This document shows, one piece after another, positions 36,824 to 45,847 of a DNA stretch of 62,303 nt. Each line of letters begins with the position of its first letter. Position 1 is the first letter of the stretch. Source of the DNA: Comamonas aquatica NBRC 14918. Lineage in GTDB: Bacteria > Pseudomonadota > Gammaproteobacteria > Burkholderiales > Burkholderiaceae_C. The stretch covers positions 1 to 62,303 of the forward strand of contig NZ_BBJR01000028.1 in NCBI RefSeq assembly GCF_000739875.1, read 5' to 3'. Position numbers and translations under genes: made by a program. The notes under the pieces were generated by a model. It had not been told where the DNA came from and searched no databases. It saw only the letters and a list, made by a program, of their open reading frames with translations.

Positions 36824-39079
36824 TCAACGGCGGCGCGCGGAACGCACCCCCGACACGCTGGCCACGATGCCCAGCACCTTGTTCAGGCGCCCGGAGTCGG
36901 AGACCTCGACCGTGAACGTCATCCAGGCCGTGCCCTTGACCGACTGGGTCTGCACACCGATCACATTGGTCTTCTCGCGCGCGAACACGTCCGAGATGTC
37001 GCGCAGCAGGCCCTGGCGGTCGGTGGCTTCCACGGCCACGTCGACAGGATAGACCGCCGCCTGCTTTTCGGCCTTGGGCATGCCCCAGGCCACGTCGATC
37101 ACGCGCTCCTCGTTGCGTGCCGCCATTTCACGGAAGTTGCTGCAATCGGAGCGGTGCACGCTGACCCCCTTGCCGCGCGTGACAAAGCCGCAGATGTCGT
37201 CCGGGGGCGCCGGCTTGCAGCACTTGGCCAGTTGCGTCATCAGCGAATCGATGCCCACGACCAGCACGCCGCCCTTGTGGGCCGCGTTGTTGGCCCGGGG
37301 CTTGCGCACCATGGACTGGATGTCTTCCACAGGCTCCGCAGGCTCGGGCGGACGGAGCACCACCTCGATGTTGCGCAAGGAGTACTCGTCCTTGCCCACC
37401 ACCTCGAACAGCGCGTCGGCCGATTTGAAGCCCAGCTGCACCGCCAGGTCGTCCAGCTTGATGGCCGTCTTGCCTTCGCGCTGCAGCAGTTTTTCCACGG
37501 CCTCGCGGCCGCGCATCATGGTCTCGTGCGTGGCCTGGGCGTTGAACCAGGCCCGCACCTTGGCCTTGGCGCGATTGCTGACCAGATAGCCCAGTTCGGG
37601 GTTGAGCCAGTCGCGCGAAGGCCGGCCTTCCTTGACGGTGGAAATCTCCACGGTCTGGCCACTTTGCAGCTGCGTGTTCAGCGGCACCATGGCGCCGTCC
37701 ACGCGTGCGCCACGGCAGCGGTGTCCCAGGTTGGTGTGCACCGAATAGGCGAAGTCCACCGGGGTGGCACCCTGCGGAAGCTCGATGACGGCCGCATCCG
37801 GCGTCAGCACATAGATGCGGTCGTCGAACAGGCCGCGGTGCGAGGGGTTCTCGGACAGATCCTGGCCCCAGGCCAGCAGTTGGCGCAGCACCGCGATCTT
37901 GGCGTCGTACTCCCCCGTGGCACTGACCCCGGCGTAGCCCTTGGTCCCCGCCTCCTTGTACGCCCAGTGCGCAGCCACGCCGTTCTCGGCGTGATCGTGC
38001 ATGGCCTGGGTGCGGATCTGGATTTCGATGGCACGCCCCTGCTCGTCGCGCACCACGGTGTGCAGCGACTGGTAGCCATTCGGCTTGGGCTTGGCGATGT
38101 AGTCGTCGAACTCCGACTCGATCGGCTTGAAGTGCTCGTGCACCCACGACAGCGCGGTGTAGCAGTCCTTGACATTCGGCACCACCACGCGCAGCGCCCG
38201 GATGTCGAACAGCTGGTCGAAGTTGAGCGACTTGCCGCGCATCTTCTTGACGATGCTGTAGATGTGCTTGGGGCGGCCCGAGACCGTGGCGCTGATGCTG
38301 TAGGCGCGCAAGCCGGATTCCAGGCGCGCGCGCAACTGCTCCATGTAGACCTCGCGCTCGGCGCGCTTTTCATCCAACAGGCGGGCGATGTCGCGGTAGG
38401 TATCGGGCTCCAGAAAACGGAACGACAGATCTTCCAGCTCCCACTTGATCTGCCAGATGCCCAGGCGGTTGGCCAGCGGCGCAAACACGTGCAGCGCCTC
38501 ATAGGCCAGGCTGGGCGAAACCGGACGCTTGCTGGCGGCATACCAGCGCAAGGTTTGCAGGCGGGACGCCAGGCGCAGCAGCACCACACGCACATCGCGC
38601 GAGAAGCCCAGCAGCATCTTGCGCACGGTCTCGGTCTGCGTGGCCGGGTCGTCCACCCGCGTGGCACCCCCCTCGCCCCCGCGGGCCTGCTGCTGGAAGT
38701 GCATGAGCTTGGTGGTCTCCACCGCCAGTTCGGCAAAATTGGGGCCGAAAGCCTTGGTCAGCACCTCCAACGGCTTGTTCAGGTGCATGCTGGCATACAC
38801 CAGATAGCACGCGGCCTGCATGGCTTCCGAGCCGCCAATGCCTTGCAGGATGGCGGCCGTGGCGTCCGCATGGGCCAGGGTGTTCTCGCCGGAACTCAGC
38901 GCCTCACCGACCAACAGGGGCTCGGCAAACGCGCGCGCGCGGCGCAAGGCATCGACCTGGTCGGGCACATTGCCCGAGGTGGCGGCCAGCAGGTGTGGAA
39001 CATCGGCAGACACCGCGCTGCCGCCCGGTGCGCCAGCAGCTTCCCCGGTGGTCGGGGGCAAAGAGGTCACGCTACGCAT
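36824..39079 (-). CDS. relA: GTP pyrophosphokinase RelA
   Basis: RelA makes (p)ppGpp on starved ribosomes. The 751-residue protein has an HD region in which the HDxxED motif is lost (LVYASMHL instead), so hydrolase activity is not expected. The synthetase domain has GRPKHIYSIVKKM, FDIRALRVVV and EFDDYIAKPKPNGYQSLH; the EFDD motif is typical of RelA rather than SpoT. TGS (DRIYVLTPDAAVIELPQG), a zinc-finger region (KCCKPAPPDDICG) and a C-terminal ACT domain follow. The ATG at 39079 (MRSVTSL) has GGGGG upstream; a longer start at 39115 is possible. Confidence 0.95.
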   Translation of the reverse strand: MRSVTSLPPTTGEAAGAPGGSAVSADVPHLLAATSGNVPDQVDALRRARAFAEPLLVGEALSSGENTLAHADATAAILQGIGGSEAMQAACYLVYASMHLNKPLEVLTKAFGPNFAELAVETTKLMHFQQQARGGEGGATRVDDPATQTETVRKMLLGFSRDVRVVLLRLASRLQTLRWYAASKRPVSPSLAYEALHVFAPLANRLGIWQIKWELEDLSFRFLEPDTYRDIARLLDEKRAEREVYMEQLRARLESGLRAYSISATVSGRPKHIYSIVKKMRGKSLNFDQLFDIRALRVVVPNVKDCYTALSWVHEHFKPIESEFDDYIAKPKPNGYQSLHTVVRDEQGRAIEIQIRTQAMHDHAENGVAAHWAYKEAGTKGYAGVSATGEYDAKIAVLRQLLAWGQDLSENPSHRGLFDDRIYVLTPDAAVIELPQGATPVDFAYSVHTNLGHRCRGARVDGAMVPLNTQLQSGQTVEISTVKEGRPSRDWLNPELGYLVSNRAKAKVRAWFNAQATHETMMRGREAVEKLLQREGKTAIKLDDLAVQLGFKSADALFEVVGKDEYSLRNIEVVLRPPEPAEPVEDIQSMVRKPRANNAAHKGGVLVVGIDSLMTQLAKCCKPAPPDDICGFVTRGKGVSVHRSDCSNFREMAARNEERVIDVAWGMPKAEKQAAVYPVDVAVEATDRQGLLRDISDVFAREKTNVIGVQTQSVKGTAWMTFTVEVSDSGRLNKVLGIVASVSGVRSARRR

Positions 39080-39145
39080 GCAAGCCCCCGTGGAATGTCC
39101 AAGCCCGCGCAGCATCTGCGCGCGACAGGGCCTTACATACTGTAT

Positions 39146-40063
39146 TCATTCATCACCCAAAAAGAAGTTCCGTGCGATGACCACCTGGTCATCCGCCACG
39201 AAGGTGGGGGCATGCCCCACATTTTCAAGTTCCACCACCTCGGCGCACGGGCCGCGCAGCCCCATGGCGGCGGCCGTGGCCCGGGTGATCAGGTCGGACT
39301 GCGCCCCGCGGACAAGCAACGTCTGTGCCTTGATGCCGTCATACAGCTGCCACAGCAGGGGTTGCGACTGCTCGGACTGCGCCTGGGTCATGCCCTGCAT
39401 GGGCAACGCGATCGCCGGGTCGTAGTGCAGCTCCCAGCCGCCCTGCGCGGCAGGCCGCAGCATGGGCTGGCTCAACGCCAGCCACTGGGCCTGGGTGTGC
39501 GGTCCAAAGCCTGCCGACAGCAGGCGCAAGGCATCAGCGCCCTGCTGCACGCTGTCGAAGTGCGCAGGCTGGCCGACATACTGGGCGATGCGCTGCAGGG
39601 CCGACCATTCCAGCACCGGCCCTACATCATTGAGCAGCAGCTTGCGCACCGGCACGGGCAGCGGCAGTTCGGGATTGCCGGCCACCGCCATGCCGATCAG
39701 GCCGCCCATGCTGGTGCCCAGCCAGTCCAGCGCCCCGATGGGGGCCGTGGCATGCACCTGCTGCAGCAAGGCCAGCATGTCCACGGTGTACTGCGGCACG
39801 CCATAGGTCTTGGGCTGGGCCAGCCAGTCGCTGCGCCCCCGCCCGGCCACGTCGGGGCAGATCACACGCGCCGACCGGCTCAAGTCACACGCCAGCACGT
39901 CGAAGTCGCGCCCCTGGCGCGTCAGGCCATGCACGCAGACGATCACATGCGGATGGGCCGGATCGCCGGTCTGGTTCCACTCCCAATAGGCCATGCGGTG
40001 CGTGGGCGTGCCGTGCACGGCGGCACCGGGACAGGCTACGTAGTTCAGCGTAGGTTCAACCAT
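39146..40063 (-). CDS. Alpha/beta-fold hydrolase next to bdhA
   Basis: The 305-residue cytoplasmic protein has the alpha/beta-hydrolase pattern: VHGLTRQGRDF near residue 44, the nucleophile elbow GTSMGG with Ser118, and His284 in NVGHAPTF. It is divergent from 3-hydroxybutyrate dehydrogenase with 76 bases between starts. The pairing suggests a role in short-chain ester or polyhydroxybutyrate metabolism, but the protein shows no lipase box specific to depolymerases and the substrate is not established. Confidence 0.85.
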   Translation of the reverse strand: MVEPTLNYVACPGAAVHGTPTHRMAYWEWNQTGDPAHPHVIVCVHGLTRQGRDFDVLACDLSRSARVICPDVAGRGRSDWLAQPKTYGVPQYTVDMLALLQQVHATAPIGALDWLGTSMGGLIGMAVAGNPELPLPVPVRKLLLNDVGPVLEWSALQRIAQYVGQPAHFDSVQQGADALRLLSAGFGPHTQAQWLALSQPMLRPAAQGGWELHYDPAIALPMQGMTQAQSEQSQPLLWQLYDGIKAQTLLVRGAQSDLITRATAAAMGLRGPCAEVVELENVGHAPTFVADDQVVIARNFFLGDE

Positions 40064-40139
40064 GGGTACGCAATCGAAGACTTGCCACTAGATAATGGGT
40101 TCACCCATCCTAATTCATATTTCAGCGGAGACTTTTGAG

Positions 40140-40922
40140 ATGCTCAAGGGCAAAACAGCTTTGGTCACAGGTTCCACCAGCGGCATCGGCCTCGGGATTG
40201 CACAGGCGCTGGCAGCCCAGGGGGCCAACGTCCTTCTGAACGGTTTTGGCGATGCGCAGGGCGCCCAGGCCCAGGTGGCCGCCGCCGGCCAGGCCCACGG
40301 GATTGCGGTGGACTACCACGGCGCCGACATGAGCCGCCCCGACGAAATCGAGGCCATGATGGCCTTTGGCGCCCAGCGCTTCGGCCGCATCGACATCCTG
40401 GTCAACAACGCCGGCATCCAGCACGTGGCCAAGGTCGAGGACTTCCCGGTCGACAAATGGGATGCCATTCTGGCCATCAACCTGTCCAGCGCCTTCCACA
40501 CCACCCGCCTGGCGCTGCCGGCCATGCAGGCCGCCAACTGGGGCCGCATCATCAACGTGGCCTCGGTGCACGGCCTGGTGGCCTCGGCGCAGAAATCGGC
40601 CTACGTCGCGGCCAAGCACGGCATCGTCGGGCTGACCAAGGTCACGGCGCTGGAAAACGCCACCACCGGCGTCACCTGCAACGCCATCTGCCCCGGCTGG
40701 GTGCTGACGCCGCTGGTGCAAAAGCAGGTGGATGCCAAGGCCCAGGCCCAGGGCATCAGCATCGACGATGCCACCCGCCAGTTGCTGGGCGAGAAGGAGC
40801 CCTCGCAGCAGTTCACCACGCCGGAGGAACTGGGCGCCCTGGCCGTGTTCTTCTGCTCGGCAGCCGCCAACAATGTGCGCGGTGTGGCCTGGAACATGGA
40901 TGGCGGCTGGGCCGCACAATAA
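40140..40922 (+). CDS. bdhA: D-3-hydroxybutyrate dehydrogenase
   Basis: BdhA oxidises 3-hydroxybutyrate, the monomer of PHB, to acetoacetate with NAD. The 260-residue short-chain dehydrogenase has the TGSTSGIGLGIA nucleotide loop (10-21), NNAG (89-92) and the catalytic Ser142, Tyr155 and Lys159 (SAYVAAKHG). The family-specific segments ALENATTGVTCNAICPGWV and GEKEPSQQF match 3-hydroxybutyrate dehydrogenases. The ATG at 40140 has GCGGAG upstream. It is followed by a strong terminator. Confidence 0.93.
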   Translation: MLKGKTALVTGSTSGIGLGIAQALAAQGANVLLNGFGDAQGAQAQVAAAGQAHGIAVDYHGADMSRPDEIEAMMAFGAQRFGRIDILVNNAGIQHVAKVEDFPVDKWDAILAINLSSAFHTTRLALPAMQAANWGRIINVASVHGLVASAQKSAYVAAKHGIVGLTKVTALENATTGVTCNAICPGWVLTPLVQKQVDAKAQAQGISIDDATRQLLGEKEPSQQFTTPEELGALAVFFCSAAANNVRGVAWNMDGGWAAQ

Positions 40923-40942
40923 ACTCAGCATCCCCATCGACG

Positions 40943-40975
40943 AAAAAAAGCCTCTGAAATTTTCAGAGGCTTTTT
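40943..40975. terminator. Bidirectional rho-independent terminator
   Basis: AAAAAAAGCCTCTGAAA pairs with TTTCAGAGGCTTTTT. It sits between the convergent bdhA and SIMPL-domain genes and can serve both. Confidence 0.9.
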
Positions 40976-41018
40976 GGCTTCTAGCGCTTGCTGGACAAGC
41001 GCAGGCAGCTCTGTTTAT
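40976..41018 (-). repeat. Dispersed palindromic repeat, overlapping the SIMPL gene stop (reverse)
   Basis: GGCTTCTAGCGCTTGCTGGACAAGCGCAGGCAGCTCTGTTTATT is a well-preserved reverse copy whose A/T edge supplies the TAA stop codon (41015-41017 on the minus strand) of the SIMPL-domain gene. It abuts the terminator. Confidence 0.8.
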
Positions 41019-41755
41019 TGCAGCTGCACCGATCCCGCTACATTGACCACCACCTGGGCCTTGCCCGCCTCCACCGCCATGCCATCGGCCGCCTCGGCCT
41101 TGGCAGCCATGGGCATGGCATTCATGCGCACCATGCGCGGCGCGGGGTAGGCGTCCTGGCTGTTCACGCTGACCTCGCGCAGGCTGTAGCCGCTGAAGCC
41201 GAACTGCCGCGCCAGCTGCGTGGCGCGCGCCTTGAAGCTGTCGATGGCCTGGGCCTGGGCCTGCTCCTGCACGCGCGCACGGCCTTCCTTGGACAGGCCG
41301 AAATCCATGCCCGCCACCGTCATGCCCTCGATCTGGGCGGCCGCCTGGGTGATGCGCGGAAAGTCCTTGCCTTCCAGCAGCACCTCGGCACGGCCCTGCC
41401 AGCCCTTGATCTTGCCGTCATTGCCATGGCGCGGATAGACGCCAAAGCTGCCGCTGCTGACCTGCAGGTTCTGCCCCTGCACCTGCGGGCGCAGGCTGCG
41501 CATGGCGGCGTCCACCGCCTGCTGCAGCTGCTTTTGCACGCTGGCGGCGTCGTTGCCATCGCGCGTGGCCGCCAGGCGCATCTGCAGCCAGTCTTGGTCG
41601 ACCTCGACACTGCCCGTGGCCGACAGCTGCACCACGTTGCGCAGCACCTCCTGCGACTGGGCCAGCGCCAGCCCGGAGCCCAGAGCACCGCCCACGAACA
41701 TGACCACACCGACCGAATTGCGCAAAAAACGTGCGCTGGTTTTGCGAAGCTGCAT
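41015..41755 (-). CDS. SIMPL-domain (DUF541) periplasmic protein
   Basis: The 246-residue precursor begins with a signal peptide (hydrophobic core VGVVMFVGGALGSGLALA, cut near AQS). The mature part is the SIMPL/DUF541 domain, with the expected LSATGSVEVDQDWL strand at the start and QAIDSFKARATQLARQFGFSGY near residue 170. Members such as YggE are periplasmic or outer-membrane associated and linked to oxidative stress, with no firm molecular function. It is divergent from ompR with 206 bases between. Confidence 0.85.
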   Translation of the reverse strand: MQLRKTSARFLRNSVGVVMFVGGALGSGLALAQSQEVLRNVVQLSATGSVEVDQDWLQMRLAATRDGNDAASVQKQLQQAVDAAMRSLRPQVQGQNLQVSSGSFGVYPRHGNDGKIKGWQGRAEVLLEGKDFPRITQAAAQIEGMTVAGMDFGLSKEGRARVQEQAQAQAIDSFKARATQLARQFGFSGYSLREVSVNSQDAYPAPRMVRMNAMPMAAKAEAADGMAVEAGKAQVVVNVAGSVQLQ

Positions 41756-41961
41756 CTTTCAATTCCCTTTCATGCCAAAGCACGCCAAATTGCATGCAAA
41801 CAAAGCCCAAGCTTGCCAGACAAGACGCCGAAGCTGCGCCCGCCACCTCCCTGCATTTGGCAAGACATGTAACACTGTGTCAAACCCGGGCGAAATCGGG
41901 AATTTTTCGCGCCAAGCTGGTCAGAATTGGCTCTGTTACAAATTGGACAAGGGGTAGATCC

Positions 41962-42696
41962 ATGGCCACCACCAACAACAACCGCACTGACAAAATCCTC
42001 GTTGTCGACGACGACGCCCGCATCCGCGACCTGCTGCGCCGCTACCTGACGCAGGAAGGTTTCGAGGTCATGATTGCCGAGGACGGCAAGGCCCTGAACC
42101 GCATCCTGCTGCGTGAAACCGTGGACCTCATCGTGCTGGACCTGATGATGCCCGGCGAAGACGGCCTGTCCATCTGCCGCCGCCTGCGCTCGGCCAACGA
42201 CCGCACGCCCATCATCATGCTGACTGCCAAGGGCGAGGACGTGGACCGCATCGTGGGTCTGGAAGTGGGCGCCGACGACTACCTCGGCAAGCCCTTCAAT
42301 CCGCGCGAACTGCTGGCCCGCATCCATGCCGTGCTGCGCCGCCGCCCGCCCGTGGAAGCCCCTGGCGCCCCCTCGGGCGACAACGAGGTCGTGAACTTCG
42401 GCCCCTTCACCTTCGACCTGGGCACGCGCGTGCTGCAAAAGAGCGGCGAAGAGCTGCCGCTGACCACCGGTGAATTCGCCATGCTCAAGGCCCTGGTGCG
42501 CCACCCGCGCCAGCCGCTGTCGCGCGAAAAGCTGGCACTGCTGGCGCGCGGGCGCGAGTTCGAACCCTTCGACCGCAGCCTGGACGTGCAGGTCTCGCGC
42601 CTGCGCAAGCTGATCGAAGAAGACGCCGCCGCCCCGCGCTACATCCAGACCGTCTGGGGCGTGGGCTACGTGTTCGTACCCGACGGCATCAACTAA
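41962..42696 (+). CDS. ompR: Response regulator OmpR
   Basis: OmpR is the osmotic and porin regulator partnered with EnvZ. The 244-residue protein has the receiver with the phospho-acceptor Asp60 in VLDLMMPGEDG, the acidic pocket VVDDDAR near residue 14, and Lys in DDYLGKPFN. The winged helix (LTTGEFAMLKALVRHPRQPLSREKL, split by a turn) ends in VWGVGYVFVPDG. The ATG at 41962 has AAGGGG upstream. It is 48 bases ahead of envZ in the same operon. Confidence 0.93.
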   Translation: MATTNNNRTDKILVVDDDARIRDLLRRYLTQEGFEVMIAEDGKALNRILLRETVDLIVLDLMMPGEDGLSICRRLRSANDRTPIIMLTAKGEDVDRIVGLEVGADDYLGKPFNPRELLARIHAVLRRRPPVEAPGAPSGDNEVVNFGPFTFDLGTRVLQKSGEELPLTTGEFAMLKALVRHPRQPLSREKLALLARGREFEPFDRSLDVQVSRLRKLIEEDAAAPRYIQTVWGVGYVFVPDGIN

Positions 42697-42744
42697 ACCC
42701 CGGCCTCCCTGCGGGAGGCTGTGGCGCCACCGCGCCCTTTTCCC

Positions 42745-44214
42745 ATGTCACGCCCTTCCATGCTTGCTGGCAACGCCCCGGATGCCAGCTCGTCCTCCGC
42801 CCAGAATGCCCGCTCCCGGGTGGGTCTGAACCTCTTCTGGCGCACCTTCTTCCTGCTGGCCCTGCTGCTGCTGGGCAGTATCCTGGCCTGGCTGCAGACG
42901 CTGCGGGCGCTCGAATTCGAGCCGCGCACGCTGCACACGGCCCAGCAGATCGCCTCGCTGGTCAACCTCAGCCGTGCGGCGCTGCAGCACTCGGACGCTA
43001 TCGCCCGGGTGTCGCTGATCAAGACCATGGCCGACCAGGAAGGCGTGCGCATCCAGCCACGCGAGCCCAGCGACCGCTTTGAAGAGGTGCCGCCCACGCA
43101 GCTGAACCAGCGCCTCAACGAGCTGCTGACCACGCGCCTGGGGCCCGACACCATCCTGGCGCGCAGCGTCAACGGTGAGGAAGGCCTGTGGGTCAGCTTC
43201 ACCATCGACGAGGACCCGAACTGGATCCTGCTGGACAAGTCGCGCTACACCACGGCCGGTGGCCGCACCTGGCTGATCTGGCTGGGCACGGCAGGCCTGC
43301 TGTCGCTGGCCGGCGCGGCCGTGATCGCGCGCCTGATCAACCGCCCCCTCAAGCAGCTGAGCTACGCCGCCAACCGCGTGCGCGATGGCGACTTTGCCGC
43401 CAGCCAGCTCGACGAGGAGGCCGTGACCAGCGAGATCCGCGAGGTCAACATCGGCTTCAACCGCATGGTGCAGAAACTGGCCAAGCTGGAACAGGAGCGC
43501 GCCGTGATGCTGGCCGGCATCTCGCACGACCTGCGCACCCCGCTGGCGCGCCTGCGCCTGGAAACCGAGATGAGCGTGCAGGACGACATTGCCCGCGAAC
43601 ACATGGTGGCCGACATCGTGCAGCTGGACGCCACCATCGACAAATTCCTGGACTACGCGCGGCCCGACCACGTCACGCTGACCGTGGTGAACCTGCATGC
43701 CGTGGTGGCCTCCTGCGTGTACGCGGTGCAGAACCACCGCGAGCTGCAGATCACCATGTCCATCCCGGACGACATCTACGTGATGGCCGACGAGGTGGAG
43801 CTGGCGCGCGTCATCTCCAACCTGCTGGAAAACGCCCGCCGCTATGGCAAGACCGTGGACACCGACACGGCCTTTGTCGACATCACCATCAAGACCCGCG
43901 AGAACTGGGTGCTGATGCGCCTGCGCGACCACGGCCCGGGCGTGCCGCCGGACCAGCTGGCGCAGCTGACCCAGCCCTTCTTCCGCGGCGACTCGGCCCG
44001 CACCGCGGCCGCCGGCGCCGGCCTGGGCCTGTCCATCGTCGACAAGACGGTGCAGCGCATGGGGGGCGTGTTCTCCATCACCAACGCCAACGAGGGCGGG
44101 CTGGCCTCGCACATCCAGCTGCAGCGCGTGACCGATGTGCCCGACGGGCAGGACCCGCAGCACCGCCTGCAGCGCCCCCAGGTCAAGCGCCAGCTGCCGC
44201 CCGACGCCATCTGA
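42745..44214 (+). CDS. envZ: Osmosensor histidine kinase EnvZ
   Basis: The 489-residue kinase has membrane segments at about 31-50 and 175-196 flanking a periplasmic domain of about 120 residues. A HAMP domain and the phospho-acceptor His261 in ISHDLRTPLARLR follow. The ATPase boxes are NLLENARRYG, RDHGPGVPP and GAGLGLSIV. The start MSRPSMLAG was preferred over a GTG eight codons earlier. It phosphorylates OmpR, which is encoded directly upstream. A strong terminator follows. Confidence 0.93.
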   Translation: MSRPSMLAGNAPDASSSSAQNARSRVGLNLFWRTFFLLALLLLGSILAWLQTLRALEFEPRTLHTAQQIASLVNLSRAALQHSDAIARVSLIKTMADQEGVRIQPREPSDRFEEVPPTQLNQRLNELLTTRLGPDTILARSVNGEEGLWVSFTIDEDPNWILLDKSRYTTAGGRTWLIWLGTAGLLSLAGAAVIARLINRPLKQLSYAANRVRDGDFAASQLDEEAVTSEIREVNIGFNRMVQKLAKLEQERAVMLAGISHDLRTPLARLRLETEMSVQDDIAREHMVADIVQLDATIDKFLDYARPDHVTLTVVNLHAVVASCVYAVQNHRELQITMSIPDDIYVMADEVELARVISNLLENARRYGKTVDTDTAFVDITIKTRENWVLMRLRDHGPGVPPDQLAQLTQPFFRGDSARTAAAGAGLGLSIVDKTVQRMGGVFSITNANEGGLASHIQLQRVTDVPDGQDPQHRLQRPQVKRQLPPDAI

Positions 44215-44264
44215 GGGGCTGGCCGCACAGCCGGCCGTGCGCTCTGCGGCAACCGTGTCGCCCA

Positions 44265-44302
44265 CAAAAAAAGCCTTGCAGGTCCGCCTGCAAGGCTTTT
44301 TG
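44265..44302. terminator. Bidirectional rho-independent terminator
   Basis: AAAAAAAGCCTTGCAGG pairs with CCTGCAAGGCTTTTT. It lies between the convergent envZ and ispF genes. Confidence 0.9.
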
Positions 44303-44342
44303 CATGCGCAGTCTTATTGCCGCGCAATTGAGCATCAAAACC

Positions 44343-44388
44343 GGCTGCAGCGCTGATCCAGCAAGCGCTAGCAGCTATGCTTTATGCA
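44343..44388 (-). repeat. Dispersed palindromic repeat overlapping the ispF stop (reverse)
   Basis: GGCTGCAGCGCTGATCCAGCAAGCGCTAGCAGCTATGCTTTA is a reverse copy. Its A/T-rich edge runs into the last codon and TAA stop of ispF. Confidence 0.75.
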
Positions 44389-44876
44389 GCCTGTGTGCCC
44401 GCCTTGTAGAGCAGTGCCACGGCATTCGCCTCCATCGCCAGCAGCTCGCCCACCGGGCCCATTTTCTCGGCGGTCTTGGCCTTGACGTTGACCTGCTCCA
44501 CGGCCACGCCCAGCGCCCCGGCAATGCGTTCCTGCATCAGCGGGATGTGCGGCGCCAGCTTGGGCTTTTGTGCGATCACCGTGCTGTCGATGTTGCCGAT
44601 CTCCCAGCCCTGGGCCCGCACGCGGCGCGTGGCCTCCTGCAGCAGCACCCAGGAGTCGGCGCCCTTGAAGGCTTCGGCCGTGTCTGGGAAATGGCGACCG
44701 ATGTCGCCCAGGCCCGCCGCCCCCAGCACCGCGTCGGTGATGGCGTGCAGCAGCACGTCGGCATCCGAATGGCCCAGCAGGCCCTTGTCGTGCGGGATCT
44801 CCACGCCGCCGAGGATCAGCTTGCGCCCGGCCACCAGGGCGTGCGTGTCCCAGCCTTCACCAATACGAAAATTCAT
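44382..44876 (-). CDS. ispF: 2-C-methyl-D-erythritol 2,4-cyclodiphosphate synthase IspF
   Basis: IspF makes the cyclodiphosphate intermediate of the MEP isoprenoid pathway. The 164-residue protein has metal ligands Asp10 and His12 in GWDTH and the conserved [30 protein letters not shown] and [10 protein letters not shown] segments. Its start codon and its stop codon both lie within or at the edge of dispersed repeats. It follows ispD on the same strand after 50 bases. Confidence 0.96.
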   Translation of the reverse strand: MNFRIGEGWDTHALVAGRKLILGGVEIPHDKGLLGHSDADVLLHAITDAVLGAAGLGDIGRHFPDTAEAFKGADSWVLLQEATRRVRAQGWEIGNIDSTVIAQKPKLAPHIPLMQERIAGALGVAVEQVNVKAKTAEKMGPVGELLAMEANAVALLYKAGTQAA

Positions 44877-44919
44877 AGCTATTCACGCTCATCCCTTGCG
44901 GGCTAGCGGCCAATTTGGT
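44867..44919 (+). repeat. Dispersed palindromic repeat overlapping the ispF start (forward)
   Basis: GAAAATTCATAGCTATTCACGC, a short centre and GGGCTAGCGGCCAATTTGG match the forward repeat. The ATG of ispF (minus strand, 44874-44876) lies in its left edge, so the ribosome binding region of ispF is made of repeat sequence. Confidence 0.75.
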
Positions 44920-44926
44920 TAGGAAT

Positions 44927-45745
44927 TCAAAAAAAAGGGTTGCCCGTGGGGTGCACCGCGTCGCGCTTGCCCTTGAAGCGCTCCAGCGTGGCACTGCCAC
45001 CGCGCTGCGTCAGCACGGCCTCGGCCAGGGCAAAGTCGTCGGGGTAGGTCACCTTGAAGTTCTGCGCCCCACCGGGCACCAGCTTGGGCCGGTGGCCCAG
45101 GGCCTCCATGGCGCTGGCCTCGTCGGTGGCGACCGCGCCCATGCGCACCAGCGCATCCAGCAGCACGCCCAGGCGGAACATCTGCGGCGTCTGCGCCAGC
45201 CACTTGTCGCTGCGGTCCACCGTGGCAGCCACGCGCACGCCGTTGGCGCCGGTGACGGCGGTCTTCAGCGTGTCGGGCAGCTTGTGCGCCAGCAGGCCGC
45301 CCACGCTGTCGCGCTCGCATTCGTCGATCAGGTGGTCGATCTGCGCCGTGGTCACCAGGCAGCGCGCCGCATCGTGCACCAGCACCCAGTCGTGCTGCGC
45401 CGCACCGCGCGCCAGCAGGGCCTTGAGGCCGCCGATGACGGTCTCGGCCCGGGTCGCGCCGCCGCAGGGCAGGTGCCACCAGGCCGCGCTGCGGTAGCTG
45501 TCCAGGAAATGGTCGTTCGGTGCCACGGCCACCAGCGTGCCGGCCAGGCGCTGCACGCCGGCAAAGGCCGCCAGCGTGTGCAGCACCAGGGGCTGGCCGG
45601 CCACCGGGTGGTACTGTTTGGGCAGGTCGGGCGTCGGGGCGCCCGGCGGGATGGCGCGCGCGCCCACACCGGCGCACGGAATCAGTCCCCAGAAACGACC
45701 CTGCGGTGACCCGGGCGCATTCGCTGCAGCAAGCAAGTCTGTCAT
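44927..45745 (-). CDS. ispD: 2-C-methyl-D-erythritol 4-phosphate cytidylyltransferase IspD
   Basis: IspD couples CTP to MEP in isoprenoid synthesis. The 272-residue protein is somewhat longer than usual (about 230). The nucleotide-binding start reads LIPCAGVGARA, followed by an insertion before the conserved PKQY; VLVHDAARCLV, TVDRSDKWLAQTPQMFR and TDEASAMEALG are all present. The start MTDLLAA is preferred, with a second ATG three codons upstream. The C-terminal segment after KVTYPDDFALAE is extended. It is divergent from mfd and upstream of ispF. Confidence 0.93.
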   Translation of the reverse strand: MTDLLAAANAPGSPQGRFWGLIPCAGVGARAIPPGAPTPDLPKQYHPVAGQPLVLHTLAAFAGVQRLAGTLVAVAPNDHFLDSYRSAAWWHLPCGGATRAETVIGGLKALLARGAAQHDWVLVHDAARCLVTTAQIDHLIDECERDSVGGLLAHKLPDTLKTAVTGANGVRVAATVDRSDKWLAQTPQMFRLGVLLDALVRMGAVATDEASAMEALGHRPKLVPGGAQNFKVTYPDDFALAEAVLTQRGGSATLERFKGKRDAVHPTGNPFF

Positions 45746-45847
45746 GCACTGCATTCTAGAATTGCCCGCTACACCTTCGCGGCAGCACGCCGCATTTCCG
45801 CGCTTTGTGCAGGCCCTGCGCCTGCCGTCTCCGAATTGTCTGGTTCC

